Shown here: positions 1 through 8,030 of the stretch, piece after piece | Layout of the letters: each line of letters begins with the position of its first letter | Position numbering within the stretch: position 1 is the stretch's first letter | Origin: Clostridiales bacterium | Lineage (GTDB): Bacteria; Bacillota; Clostridia; Lachnospirales; Lachnospiraceae | Direction: 5' to 3' | Assembly (NCBI GenBank): GCA_022770525.1 | Contig: JALEHN010000066.1 | Coordinates: 1-64,000 of the forward strand | Length of the DNA: 64,000 bases | The notes under the pieces: model-generated | Told to the model about the DNA's origin: nothing | Databases searched by the model: none | The model's input: the letters and a program-made list of their open reading frames with translations, nothing else | Made by a program: the position numbers and the translations under genes

Positions 1-419
1 TTGTAATAGTCAAACTCAACTTCCGGGCCCTCCACAACTTCATAGCCCATGCCGATAAAAATTCTTTCCACTTCTTCAAGGGCTATTGTGTTTGGATGGC
101 TGTGGCCGATATTGTTCTTTTTCGCAGGTAATGTCACATCAATGACCTCCGCCTGCATCTGAAGCTCTCTCGCCTTTGTGGAAAGCTTTGTTTTCATCTC
201 TTCAAGCTTTGATTCTATATCTGCTCTGGCCTGATTGACCATCTGGCCAAAAGCCGGACGTTCTTCCTTTGGAACATCTTTCATGGACTTCATGATGGAA
301 GTCAATTCACCCTTTTTACCTAAAAAAGCAACTTTAATATCATTTAAAGCATCCAGGCCGCCTGCCGCTTCAATCTGACGCGCTGCTTCTTCACGGATTT
401 TAAGCAATCTTTCTTTCAT
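1..419 (-). CDS. pheS: Phenylalanine-tRNA ligase alpha subunit, N-terminal part (cut by window edge)
   Basis: Reads leftward and runs off the left edge, so only about the first 140 residues are present. The visible part is the N-terminal coiled-coil tRNA-binding arm typical of PheS, followed by the start of the catalytic domain with the conserved IGHSHPNT stretch. In the family the alpha subunit charges tRNA-Phe as part of an alpha2-beta2 enzyme; pheT would be expected further left. The ATG at 417-419 has a GGAAG ribosome site just upstream. A T-box leader lies about 250 bp upstream on the same strand, which supports the assignment and implies control by uncharged tRNA-Phe. Confidence 0.95.
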   Translation of the reverse strand, partial: MKERLLKIREEAARQIEAAGGLDALNDIKVAFLGKKGELTSIMKSMKDVPKEERPAFGQMVNQARADIESKLEEMKTKLSTKARELQMQAEVIDVTLPAKKNNIGHSHPNTIALEEVERIFIGMGYEVVEGPEVEFDYY

Positions 420-455
420 TGTCCTATTCTTCCTTTCAAATTAAAATAATCAAAG

Positions 456-541
456 GCACATAAGTGCACCTTCGGCTCCGCACGGGTCGCATCCTCGCGG
501 AGCGTTTTTATGATACAGGAAATTCCAATTTCCTGTATCAT
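456..541. repeat. Modular palindromic repeat, family 1, copy a
   Basis: An 86-bp unit that recurs at 582-667 with a single difference. It holds a short GCAC...GTGC palindrome, a GCTCCGC/GCGGAGC hairpin and a terminal palindrome whose arms read ATGATACAGGAAAT. Degenerate relatives occur at 2131, 10634, 30350, 31099, 52086 and 55711. It lies inside the transcribed leader of pheS. Confidence 0.9.
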
Positions 542-581
542 ATCAAAGAGTCATTTAGTGACTCTTTGCGCGCCCGTGCGG

Positions 582-667
582 GCACATAAGTGCATCTTCG
601 GCTCCGCACGGGTCGCATCCTCGCGGAGCGTTTTTATGATACAGGAAATTCCAATTTCCTGTATCAT
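582..667. repeat. Modular palindromic repeat, family 1, copy b
   Basis: Second copy, spaced 126 bp start-to-start from the first. Between the copies (545-581) is another hairpin, AAAGAGTCA/TGACTCTTT, followed by a GCGCGCCCGTGC stretch that belongs to the longer form of the element seen at 31099 and 55711. The end of this copy abuts the T-box terminator. Confidence 0.9.
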
Positions 668-930
668 AAAAAAAGTCCCTGACAAAATCAGGGACGAAAA
701 AGCCGCGGTACCACCCTTGGTTTTTCCGGCATATACCGGAAACGCTCTTTTCGGTGTAACGTACCGAAAAACGTCACTTCCTACGCACGGCTGTATGCAC
801 ACAGCCATTTCAAAAGTGCAGCTCCTGTGGGAAAGTAAGCACATAACCGAACTTAAAGAAGCTTTCAGCCGATGACTTCTTCTCTCTGGAAGGAATTATA
901 CGCCCATACACATTCATCGCTTTTCACTGA
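668..930 (-). promoter_or_regulatory. T-box leader upstream of pheS
   Basis: On the minus strand the leader carries the T-box core AGGGTGGTACCGCGG (complement of 703-718), a GGCTGT/ACAGCC hairpin before it (789-806), a possible Stem I region near 840-890, and an intrinsic terminator (668-695: stem GTCCCTGA/TCAGGGAC followed by seven T). T-box RNAs bind uncharged tRNA and switch between terminator and antiterminator. The downstream gene makes tRNA-Phe the expected ligand. I could not assign the specifier codon securely by eye. Confidence 0.93.
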
Positions 931-935
931 ATATT

Positions 936-964
936 ATTCTAATCAACATTTGAAAAAATGTCAA
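936..964 (-). promoter_or_regulatory. Promoter of the pheS T-box transcript
   Basis: On the minus strand a perfect TTGACA (complement of 959-964) is separated by 17 bp from TAGAAT (complement of 936-941). Transcription would start near 929, just ahead of the T-box leader. Confidence 0.85.
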
Positions 965-1002
965 GAGGATTATATTGTATTTTGGTGCTAAACATGGTAG
1001 CA

Positions 1003-1137
1003 TTATTACTGTACACAGGTAGGTAATTTCGGCACCGAAACTACCGTATGAAAGTCTTTTGGCTTCGGATTTTGGCCATTTTAAATGCGAAGCATGGCCA
1101 AAATCAGTTACAGTACGCACAGGGTGTATACTGTAAC
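1003..1137. repeat. Intergenic repeat, family 2, copy 1: three adjacent hairpins
   Basis: Three inverted repeats follow one another: GGTA..TTTCGG/CCGAAA..TACC (about 1022-1045), GATTTTGGCCA/TGGCCAAAATC (1068-1078 with 1095-1105), and GTTACAGTA/TACTGTAAC (1107-1115 with 1129-1137). The last hairpin and its flank recur in inverse orientation at 9410-9460, and the left end resembles 53963-53990. No gene is supported here. Confidence 0.75.
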
Positions 1138-1259
1138 GCAGCATTATGTATATTCAGCGAAAAATCCGTCCATGCTGTTCTTATAACAGCAGTCTTTTTG
1201 ATACACCGGGCTTTTTCGACAGTACCTTTGATCATTGACAGAGCAAAACGGAGGTTCTT

Positions 1260-2096
1260 ATGCTTAATCTGATTCAATGGATAAAAAATGTAACAGCAAA
1301 AATACGGCACGACAATGTCAGTGCTTTCGCTGCCCAGTCTGCCTATTTTATTATTTTATCATTTTTTCCATTTATTATGTTCGTGATGACTTTGATAAGG
1401 TTCCTGCCCATTGACATTGATGCGCTGGTCAATGCTGTCATAAGCATTATACCGTCATCTTCTGTAAGCACAGTTTCATGGCTTCTTAATGAAGCCATGG
1501 ATAAATCGTCAGGCACCTTGCTGTCATTGACCATCATCACCTTATTATGGACAGCAGGCAAAGGCATCATGGCCATTGCCAGGGGTCTCAATGCAGTGAA
1601 TGATATTGATGAATCCCGTAACTATTTTATTCTCAGGATTCTGGCAACCATATACACACTTTTATTTGCCATCATGATCCTTTTCACACTGGCTTTTCTT
1701 GTATTCGGCAACCGGCTTTATCTGCTCATTGTCAGTTATTTTCCGATGCTGAATAATATTGCTGCTTTTGTGATCAACATACGAAGAATTACGGCATTTA
1801 TTTTATTAACTTTTTTCTTTGCATGTTTTTATAAAGTGCTGCCTTCTAAAAAAATGAAATTTCTGCACCAGGTTCCGGGCGCACTCTTTTCATCGGCAGG
1901 CTGGCTTGTATTTTCCTACTTTTTTTCAATTTATGTGGACTTTTCGAAAAACATATCCTACATGTACGGAAGTCTTGCCGGTATTATTTTGTTAATGCTG
2001 TGGCTTTACTTATGTATGTACATTATGTTTTTCGGTGCGGAACTCAATATTCTCATATTCGGTAAAAAAGAAATAACAAAAGGTCTCAGATATTAA
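1260..2096 (+). CDS. YihY/BrkB family integral membrane protein
   Basis: A 278-residue polytopic protein with about six hydrophobic segments and the family pattern of an N-terminal HDNVSAFAAQSAYFIILSFFPF stretch and a C-terminal SYMYGSLAGIILLMLWLY helix pair. YihY proteins were once annotated as ribonuclease BN, which is now regarded as wrong; their role is unsettled, with transport suggested. ATG 1260 sits six bases after GGAGG (1250-1254). The gene stands alone between the family 2 repeat and a strong terminator and faces a minus-strand gene, so it is probably monocistronic. Confidence 0.9.
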   Translation: MLNLIQWIKNVTAKIRHDNVSAFAAQSAYFIILSFFPFIMFVMTLIRFLPIDIDALVNAVISIIPSSSVSTVSWLLNEAMDKSSGTLLSLTIITLLWTAGKGIMAIARGLNAVNDIDESRNYFILRILATIYTLLFAIMILFTLAFLVFGNRLYLLIVSYFPMLNNIAAFVINIRRITAFILLTFFFACFYKVLPSKKMKFLHQVPGALFSSAGWLVFSYFFSIYVDFSKNISYMYGSLAGIILLMLWLYLCMYIMFFGAELNILIFGKKEITKGLRY

Positions 2097-2130
2097 AGGT
2101 GATGCCGGCTGCGGCAGATCACCTTTTTTT
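2095..2130 (+). terminator. Intrinsic terminator after the yihY-like gene
   Basis: Stem AAAGGTGAT/ATCACCTTT with an inner GCCGGCTGCGGC loop, followed by a T-run. It overlaps the stop codon of the upstream gene. Confidence 0.85.
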
Positions 2131-2161
2131 CTCGTATAGGAAACTTTGTTTTCTATACGAG
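2131..2161. repeat. Palindrome related to the family 1 repeat end
   Basis: Arms CTCGTATAGGAAA and TTTTCTATACGAG form a hairpin. The core resembles the terminal palindrome of the family 1 repeats, especially the 31190 copy. It could also serve as the terminator of the minus-strand gene ending at 2183. Confidence 0.6.
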
Positions 2162-2182
2162 AAATCCTTTCTATCTGTCCTT

Positions 2183-4180
2183 TCATTGTTCTTTAATCTC
2201 TGTTCCTGCATAAAAATGTGTCAGTACCTGCTCATAGCTCATACCTGACTGACACATGGCCACAGCACCATTCTGGCTCATGCCGACACCGTGTCCGAAA
2301 CCGCCGCCGCAGATCTCAAATAGACCATCAGACGGACTGTCAACATAAAAATAGCCGCTTGGCATCATCGTCTGATTTTCAACCGTGGTACCGTCATGAC
2401 AGAGAATCGTCTTTCCTGCCACAGACAATGCCTTTCGAATACTGTATTCCCCGCTTACTGAGGCTTTAGCGCCATCCGAAATAATAGTCAGTGTCTTTGC
2501 AATACCGCTTTTTCCCCTTTCTGTCACAGTAATCTCACGGACGTTCCCGATAATCTCTCCATTTTTATAATTTTCAGACACCGACGCAAAACCATGAATG
2601 ATTGACGGGCTGTCAATAAGGACTGACCACCGAAACCATGAAAACTGATTTTCATAATAATATTTGCCATCTTTCAAATCAATAAAATCTCTGAAGTTTT
2701 CTTCAACGGATAAATCTGCATGACTTGTATCCACCGTCTGAAATACCGGAATGAGATACGATTGTCCCTCTCCGCCCCATACATCGCCGACATCTGATGT
2801 GACGCCGCATGATGTCGAAAAAAAGTATGTCTTTACGATACTGTCACCGGCATACAAAACCTGTCCTTTTGTTTCGTCTACAGCCTGACTGGCCAGCGAA
2901 TCCTCACCGATGTTTTGATAAACCTGACTGGATGTACTGTCATCGACGTCTGCTTCATATGATTGAAACTTAGAACTTTCATTTAATGCAGCGGTGACAA
3001 AGCTTCTTGCACAGACAGCCTGAACCTTCAGTGCCTCCAATCCACCGGAAACAGGCATTTCACTTGGAAGTACGCCATACAGATACGCTTCCAGCGGTAA
3101 TTCATTGACAATCACTAATCCTCCGTCTTTTTTAATGATTTCGATTTTCCCTCTATACATCGGATGTCCCTGGGCACGATTTAATGATAATACCTGTATT
3201 CTGCCGTCAGAGCTTTCCGGCCGGATTACAGCTTTGCCATCCGACAAACGCATATCTTCCGGTTCAAAAGAAACAGCTGCTCCGCCTTGATATGATTCTT
3301 CACTGCCGCCGGCACTGATGACAAACGGCTGATCCGAAGAAACAGTGACATTTGTGTGTACTAAACCGCTAAACCCGTCTGTATTTAAAACAACTCTGAC
3401 AGTTTTATCCTGTGTCTTATCCTGTGTTTTTTCATTGGCATCCGTATTTGTTTCATTAATGGTGCCGCCATCCACAGTCTCTTTAGCCTGTTCATGCTCT
3501 TTGGCAACTGCCGATTCAAGACTTTTCTCTTTGTCTGTCTGCTTCTTTGGATTCGATTCACTGACAGTCAGCACCTGCGCAATTTCGTTTTCTCTGACAT
3601 AAAATTCAATCGTTTCGCCAATAAAACCGTCCAGTGTAAGTCCTGTAAATGAATAATCTCCTTCACTTGTCCTGCAAATCCATGGCGCAAGTTCGGCGAT
3701 TGTTGACGACGTTCCAAGTAACACTGCTTGTTTCTTTGTAAACACTTTCTTCTCTTCGCTGCACAGACTGACAAAACGGTTCCAGCAGCTTAAAGTCACA
3801 AAATCTTCTGATTTTTTTTTGCTCAGATCAAATTCCGGTCCCGATATGTCAATATCCAGTTTATTGGCAATCAAACGGAGATTTTCGTATGTAAGCAGCT
3901 TCATCGGGTAAAAAAATTCACCGTCACAAAGCATCACCCCATCCGATACAACGGTATGAATGTATGGTGCAAGACTCATTGTATCACTGACATCAGGCAT
4001 CGGCTCTGCTTTAGCTAAAAGGCACTCTGACGGACTGTGCATTAAAAGCGCCACAACCTTAGCCGCAGATGCTCTGCTGATAAAACTTTCTTCCGGCTGA
4101 TGTCTTTTATACAGCCAAAACCCCAGTGAAGCCGCAATGACGACCATCAAAAACCCGATCATTAACCGTTTTTTCCCCAT
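2183..4180 (-). CDS. SpoIID/LytB-domain protein with extended N-terminal region
   Basis: 665 residues: an N-terminal membrane anchor (about residues 5-24), an uncharacterised domain to about 220, a charged Thr/Lys/Asp-rich linker (about 220-260), then the SpoIID domain, recognisable from LEAYLYGVLPSEMP, KVQAVCARSF, STSCGVTSD and the closing FGHGVGMSQNGA block. SpoIID is a lytic transglycosylase that cleaves denuded glycan strands during spore engulfment. This protein is about twice the length of classical SpoIID, so it could be a paralogue acting elsewhere in wall remodelling. The ATG at 4178-4180 follows a GGAGGGG ribosome site. It is separated from neighbours by the RNA gene at 4290. Confidence 0.88.
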   Translation of the reverse strand: MGKKRLMIGFLMVVIAASLGFWLYKRHQPEESFISRASAAKVVALLMHSPSECLLAKAEPMPDVSDTMSLAPYIHTVVSDGVMLCDGEFFYPMKLLTYENLRLIANKLDIDISGPEFDLSKKKSEDFVTLSCWNRFVSLCSEEKKVFTKKQAVLLGTSSTIAELAPWICRTSEGDYSFTGLTLDGFIGETIEFYVRENEIAQVLTVSESNPKKQTDKEKSLESAVAKEHEQAKETVDGGTINETNTDANEKTQDKTQDKTVRVVLNTDGFSGLVHTNVTVSSDQPFVISAGGSEESYQGGAAVSFEPEDMRLSDGKAVIRPESSDGRIQVLSLNRAQGHPMYRGKIEIIKKDGGLVIVNELPLEAYLYGVLPSEMPVSGGLEALKVQAVCARSFVTAALNESSKFQSYEADVDDSTSSQVYQNIGEDSLASQAVDETKGQVLYAGDSIVKTYFFSTSCGVTSDVGDVWGGEGQSYLIPVFQTVDTSHADLSVEENFRDFIDLKDGKYYYENQFSWFRWSVLIDSPSIIHGFASVSENYKNGEIIGNVREITVTERGKSGIAKTLTIISDGAKASVSGEYSIRKALSVAGKTILCHDGTTVENQTMMPSGYFYVDSPSDGLFEICGGGFGHGVGMSQNGAVAMCQSGMSYEQVLTHFYAGTEIKEQ

Positions 4181-4249
4181 AAGCCCCTCCTATATATTCT
4201 GTCTCTTTTCTATAACGCAGGAAAACCACCAGTCATTCTTATGATAATA

Positions 4250-4283
4250 GAAAAGAGACACTGCAATGCAATGTCTCTCTTTT
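4250..4283. terminator. Bidirectional terminator downstream of the putative 6S RNA
   Basis: Hairpin AGAGACA/TGTCTCT at 4254-4278 with an inner TGCA/TGCA. T-runs flank it on both strands. On the minus strand it ends the transcript from the 4479 promoter. Confidence 0.8.
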
Positions 4284-4289
4284 TCTTTT

Positions 4290-4479
4290 GTATAAGTTAC
4301 CCAGCATGCCGTTTCCTGCTATTTTGACGCCTAGCCTAAAGCCAGGTGGGTGTTCTCATCGATTCTTCTGCCTTCCACTGCAAAATCGGAGGCCTGGCAT
4401 ATCTCCCGATATACGAACTCCCGTCAAAATAAATGTAGGTTCAAAATTGCAGGAGCCTCGTACACTCCAGGTAACTACT
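4290..4479 (-). ncRNA. ssrS: Probable 6S RNA
   Basis: A roughly 190-nt non-coding transcript is delimited by a good promoter and a terminator on the minus strand. Its ends pair (AGTTACC with GGTAACT), and a second strong stem TATTTTGACG/CGTCAAAATA encloses a region with a GCCAGG/CCTGGC pairing and a large unpaired section. Length, closing stem and interrupted long-hairpin layout fit 6S RNA, which binds sigma-A RNA polymerase and dampens transcription in stationary phase. SRP RNA, RNase P and tmRNA signatures are absent. The family call is by eye only; a covariance search would decide it. Confidence 0.7.
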
Positions 4480-4485
4480 AAACCT

Positions 4486-4514
4486 ATTATAACTTACCTA
4501 CAGGCATTTTTCAA
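4486..4514 (-). promoter_or_regulatory. Promoter of the putative 6S RNA
   Basis: On the minus strand TTGAAA (complement of 4509-4514) and TATAAT (complement of 4486-4491) are separated by 17 bp. The start would fall near 4479, matching the 5' side of the closing stem. Confidence 0.85.
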
Positions 4515-4536
4515 GTAGTAAATCTTGGTTGGATGC

Positions 4537-5772
4537 TCATTCATATAATGGATACTTCTTTGTCAGTTCTGCAACGATTGACAGCGCTTTTTCCTTATTT
4601 GCATCAAAATCTTTTAATGCCAGTGCGATTGCTTCCGCAATCTGATCCATATCTTCCGTATTCATGCCCCGTGTTGTTGCCGCAGGTGTTCCAAGGCGGA
4701 GACCGCTTGTAACAAACGGAGACTGAGGATCATTCGGTATTGTATTTTTATTACAGGTAATATGCACTTCATCAAGCATTTTTTCAGCTGCTTTTCCTGT
4801 AAGGTCCAGCTTTCTTAAGTCAACGAGCATCAGATGATTATCTGTTCCGCCTGAAACAATATCAAGTCCGCGTTTTTTAAGTCCTTCACACAGTGCCTGT
4901 GCATTTTCAACAATACGTTTCTGATAATCTTTAAAATCATCGCTTAATGCTTCTTTAAAAGCCACTGCCTTAGCCGCAATAACATGCATCAGAGGACCGC
5001 CCTGAGTGCCCGGGAAAATAGCGGAGTTCAGCTTTTTAGCGAATTCTTCACTGCTTAAGATCATACCGCCTCTTGGTCCGCGCAGTGTCTTATGGGTTGT
5101 TGTCGTCGTCACATGCGCATACGGAATCGGACTCGGATGAAGTCCCGCAGCCACAAGACCTGCGATATGAGCCATATCGACCATCAGATAAGCCCCAACT
5201 TCATCGGCAATTTCACGGAAACGCTTAAAATCGATTGTTCTGCAGTACGCACTGGCACCGGCAACAATCAGTTTCGGTTTTGCTTCAAGCGCGATTCTTC
5301 GAACTTCATCATAATCTATAAATCCTTCGTCATTGACACCATATGGCACGCATTTAAATACTTTACCGGAAAAATTTGCAGGACTGCCATGGGTAAGATG
5401 GCCGCCATGGTCAAGGTTCATACCCATAAATGTATCACCCGGCTTTAAAAACGCCTGGAAAACCGCCATATTTGCCTGAGCACCCGAGTGCGGCTGAACA
5501 TTCACATATTCTGCACCAAATAATGCTTTTGCGCGTTCAATAGCCAGATTTTCAACAATATCCACATACTGACATCCACCATAATAGCGCTTGCCCGGAT
5601 ATCCTTCTGCATATTTATTTGTCAGCTGACTTCCCATTGCTGCCATCACTGCCTTACTGACAAAATTTTCTGACGCGATCAACTCAATATTCTCACGCTG
5701 TCTGCCTATTTCTTTTTCCATCGCATCTGCGATTTCCGGATCAAATGCTTTCACTTCATCAAATGTGTACAT
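4537..5772 (-). CDS. glyA: Serine hydroxymethyltransferase
   Basis: 411 residues of a PLP enzyme that interconverts serine and glycine with transfer of the one-carbon unit to tetrahydrofolate. The PLP lysine lies in [16 protein letters not shown], and the family signatures [23 protein letters not shown] and GAQANMAVF are present. The reading frame continues upstream, but the ATG at 5770-5772 is preferred because it has GGAGGA eight bases upstream and starts at the usual [14 protein letters not shown] position. A 120-bp gap separates it from the upstream DUF1294 gene and may hold a structured leader. Confidence 0.97.
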   Translation of the reverse strand: MYTFDEVKAFDPEIADAMEKEIGRQRENIELIASENFVSKAVMAAMGSQLTNKYAEGYPGKRYYGGCQYVDIVENLAIERAKALFGAEYVNVQPHSGAQANMAVFQAFLKPGDTFMGMNLDHGGHLTHGSPANFSGKVFKCVPYGVNDEGFIDYDEVRRIALEAKPKLIVAGASAYCRTIDFKRFREIADEVGAYLMVDMAHIAGLVAAGLHPSPIPYAHVTTTTTHKTLRGPRGGMILSSEEFAKKLNSAIFPGTQGGPLMHVIAAKAVAFKEALSDDFKDYQKRIVENAQALCEGLKKRGLDIVSGGTDNHLMLVDLRKLDLTGKAAEKMLDEVHITCNKNTIPNDPQSPFVTSGLRLGTPAATTRGMNTEDMDQIAEAIALALKDFDANKEKALSIVAELTKKYPLYE

Positions 5773-5892
5773 TGATCTTCCTCCATTCTTCCTTTTATAT
5801 TCATGATGCGTCTTAGTGTCTCCAAACGGCTTTGACCTGTAAACGAGGCAAATATCTGTTTGACTTACCGTCAAAGAGACAGACGACATTTT

Positions 5893-6174
5893 CTATCTGA
5901 TGTAAATTATCGCTGCCGCAATAAGCAGCTGGCACAGCAGTATCGCCGGCATACCAATGACAAACTTTAAATGTTTCGTTTTATGATGAAACAGATACAT
6001 GCCGGCCCACACACCGATACTTCCGCCGACTGCAGCCGTCAAAATCATACGCCGTTCAGGAATACGCCACCTGCCCTTCACCGCCCGTCTTTTATCAACG
6101 CCGCAAATGATCAGACCTGCCAGATTCACAATACATAAATAGACGGCTGCCGCAATTTGATAATCATGTATCAT
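5893..6174 (-). CDS. DUF1294 family membrane protein
   Basis: 93 residues with three to four hydrophobic segments and the DUF1294 core (NLAGLIICGVDKRRAVKGRWRIPE, then a glycine-rich segment and HHKTKH). The function of the family is unknown. The start codon follows the aspS stop by two bases, so it is cotranscribed and probably translationally coupled with aspS. Confidence 0.85.
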   Translation of the reverse strand: MIHDYQIAAAVYLCIVNLAGLIICGVDKRRAVKGRWRIPERRMILTAAVGGSIGVWAGMYLFHHKTKHLKFVIGMPAILLCQLLIAAAIIYIR

Positions 6175-6176
6175 AT

Positions 6177-7970
6177 TTACGCTTCGCTGTCTTTGGCAAT
6201 TTCGATGCCAAGTTCTGTAAGCTGTTTGTCATCGACAATATTTGGTGCATCTGTCATCAGACATGATGCATCCTTAACCTTCGGAAAGGCAATAACATCG
6301 CGGATACTTTCCTGTTTTGCAATCAGCATCACCATACGGTCAAGACCATAAGCAAGACCTGCATGCGGCGGTACACCATACTTAAATGCATTTAACAGAA
6401 AACCGAAACGTTCATACGCCTCATCCTTTGTGAACCCGAGGACTTCAAACATTTTCTCCTGAACATGATTCTGATGGATACGGACACTGCCTCCGCCAAG
6501 CTCAGTACCATTTAACACGATATCGTATGCTTTCGCCCGCACTCTGCCCGGATCTGTATCAATATACTGTAAATCTTCTTCCATAGGCATTGTGAACGGA
6601 TGGTGCATCGCTGTAAAACGGTTTTCTTCTTCTGACCACTCAAGCAGAGGAAACTCTGTCACCCACAGGAAATTATACTGATTTTTATCAAGCAGACCAA
6701 GCTGTCTGGCAATTTCTATACGCAAAGCACCAAGGCTGTCATAAACAACCTTATTTTTATCTGAAACAAATAACAGCAAGTCGCCGTTTTCGCCATCCAT
6801 GGCCCCAATCAGTGCTGCCATCTCTTCCTCAGTCATAAACTTGCCAAATGATGACTTCACAGTACCGTCTTCGCCGATGGCAATATAAGCAAGACCTTTT
6901 GCGCCGTAATCTTTAACAAATTTGACAAGGGCATCGATCTTCTTCCGAGGCATGCTGCCCTGTCCTTTGGCATTAATACCACGAACACTGCCGCCGGCGG
7001 CAATGGCATCGGTAAATACAGCAAAGCCGCAGTTTTTAACGACATCCGTAACATTACAAAGCTCCATGCCAAACCTTGTATCCGGTTTATCGGAACCGTA
7101 TCTGTCCATCGCTTCCTGCCATGTCATACGCTTAAACGGAAGTTCTAAATCAATATCCAGTACTTCTTTAAACACCTTTGCCAGCAATCTTTCATTGACA
7201 TCAATCACATCGTCCACATCAACAAAAGATAATTCCATGTCCACCTGTGTAAACTCAGGCTGTCTGTCCGCACGCAGGTCTTCATCACGATAACACTTTG
7301 CCAGCTGGAAATATCTGTCATAACCCGCAACCATCAAAAGCTGCTTAAATAACTGCGGTGACTGAGGCAGTGCATAAAAGTTGCCCGGATGGACACGGCT
7401 TGGTACAAGGTAATCTCTTGCACCTTCCGGTGTCGACTTTGTCAGTGTCGGTGTTTCAATTTCCAGAAAACCTTCTTCCGCAAGAAATGCCCGTATAATC
7501 ATTGCAATTTTACTGCGAAGCATGATGTTTCTCTGAAGATCCGGACGGCGAAGATCAAGATAACGATACTTTAATCTCAGATCTTCTTTTGTCTTGCTGT
7601 TTTCTTCGATTGGGAACGGCGGTGTCTCAGACTCTGAAAGAATCCGAAGCTGCTCTGCACGGATTTCTATATCACCCGTCGCCAGATTTTTGTTAATACC
7701 GCCCTGACGCGCCTCAACTTTACCGACAACAGCTATGACGAACTCACTGCGGAGTTTTTCTGCTTTTTTAAATCCTTCTTCACTAATCTGTCCATCTTCA
7801 AAAATAATCTGCAAAAGGCCTGAACGGTCTCTTAAATCGACAAAAATAATGCCGCCTTTGTTTCTGCTTTTCTGCACCCACCCCATCACTGTCACAGTTT
7901 CGCCGATATTTTTACCGGATAATTCCGTACAGCGGTGGCTTCTCTTTAAGCCCTGCATTGACTCTGCCAT
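6177..7970 (-). CDS. aspS: Aspartate-tRNA ligase
   Basis: 597 residues, the length of a full bacterial-type AspRS. The N-terminal OB-fold anticodon-binding domain (VMGWVQKSRNKGGIIFVDLRDRSG) precedes the class II catalytic core with ETPTLTKSTPEGARDYLVPSR, the bacterial GAD insertion, and the C-terminal motif 3 GLAYGLDRMVML. It charges tRNA-Asp. GGAGG precedes the ATG at 7968-7970. hisS lies directly upstream on the same strand, the usual arrangement in Firmicutes. No T-box was seen in the 60-bp gap. Confidence 0.97.
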   Translation of the reverse strand: MAESMQGLKRSHRCTELSGKNIGETVTVMGWVQKSRNKGGIIFVDLRDRSGLLQIIFEDGQISEEGFKKAEKLRSEFVIAVVGKVEARQGGINKNLATGDIEIRAEQLRILSESETPPFPIEENSKTKEDLRLKYRYLDLRRPDLQRNIMLRSKIAMIIRAFLAEEGFLEIETPTLTKSTPEGARDYLVPSRVHPGNFYALPQSPQLFKQLLMVAGYDRYFQLAKCYRDEDLRADRQPEFTQVDMELSFVDVDDVIDVNERLLAKVFKEVLDIDLELPFKRMTWQEAMDRYGSDKPDTRFGMELCNVTDVVKNCGFAVFTDAIAAGGSVRGINAKGQGSMPRKKIDALVKFVKDYGAKGLAYIAIGEDGTVKSSFGKFMTEEEMAALIGAMDGENGDLLLFVSDKNKVVYDSLGALRIEIARQLGLLDKNQYNFLWVTEFPLLEWSEEENRFTAMHHPFTMPMEEDLQYIDTDPGRVRAKAYDIVLNGTELGGGSVRIHQNHVQEKMFEVLGFTKDEAYERFGFLLNAFKYGVPPHAGLAYGLDRMVMLIAKQESIRDVIAFPKVKDASCLMTDAPNIVDDKQLTELGIEIAKDSEA

Positions 7971-8030
7971 TTTTATTATCCTCCAAACTTTAATAATGAT
8001 CGTAACTACTTAGAGCATGGCTCCGGACAA

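Noticed and set aside
510..875. Open frame of 121 codons on the plus strand across the T-box leader
   Set aside because: It is made of the two palindromic repeats and the complement of the T-box; it has no ribosome site and its repeated peptide comes from the DNA repeats.
914..1144. Minus-strand frame with a YSIHPVRTVT-like peptide, also seen at 9404
   Set aside because: Both frames are translations of the family 2 repeat; no ribosome site or conserved protein pattern.
4288..4518. Coding frame on the plus strand over the putative 6S RNA
   Set aside because: The region has a promoter, closing stem and terminator of an RNA gene on the opposite strand; the frame has no ribosome site.
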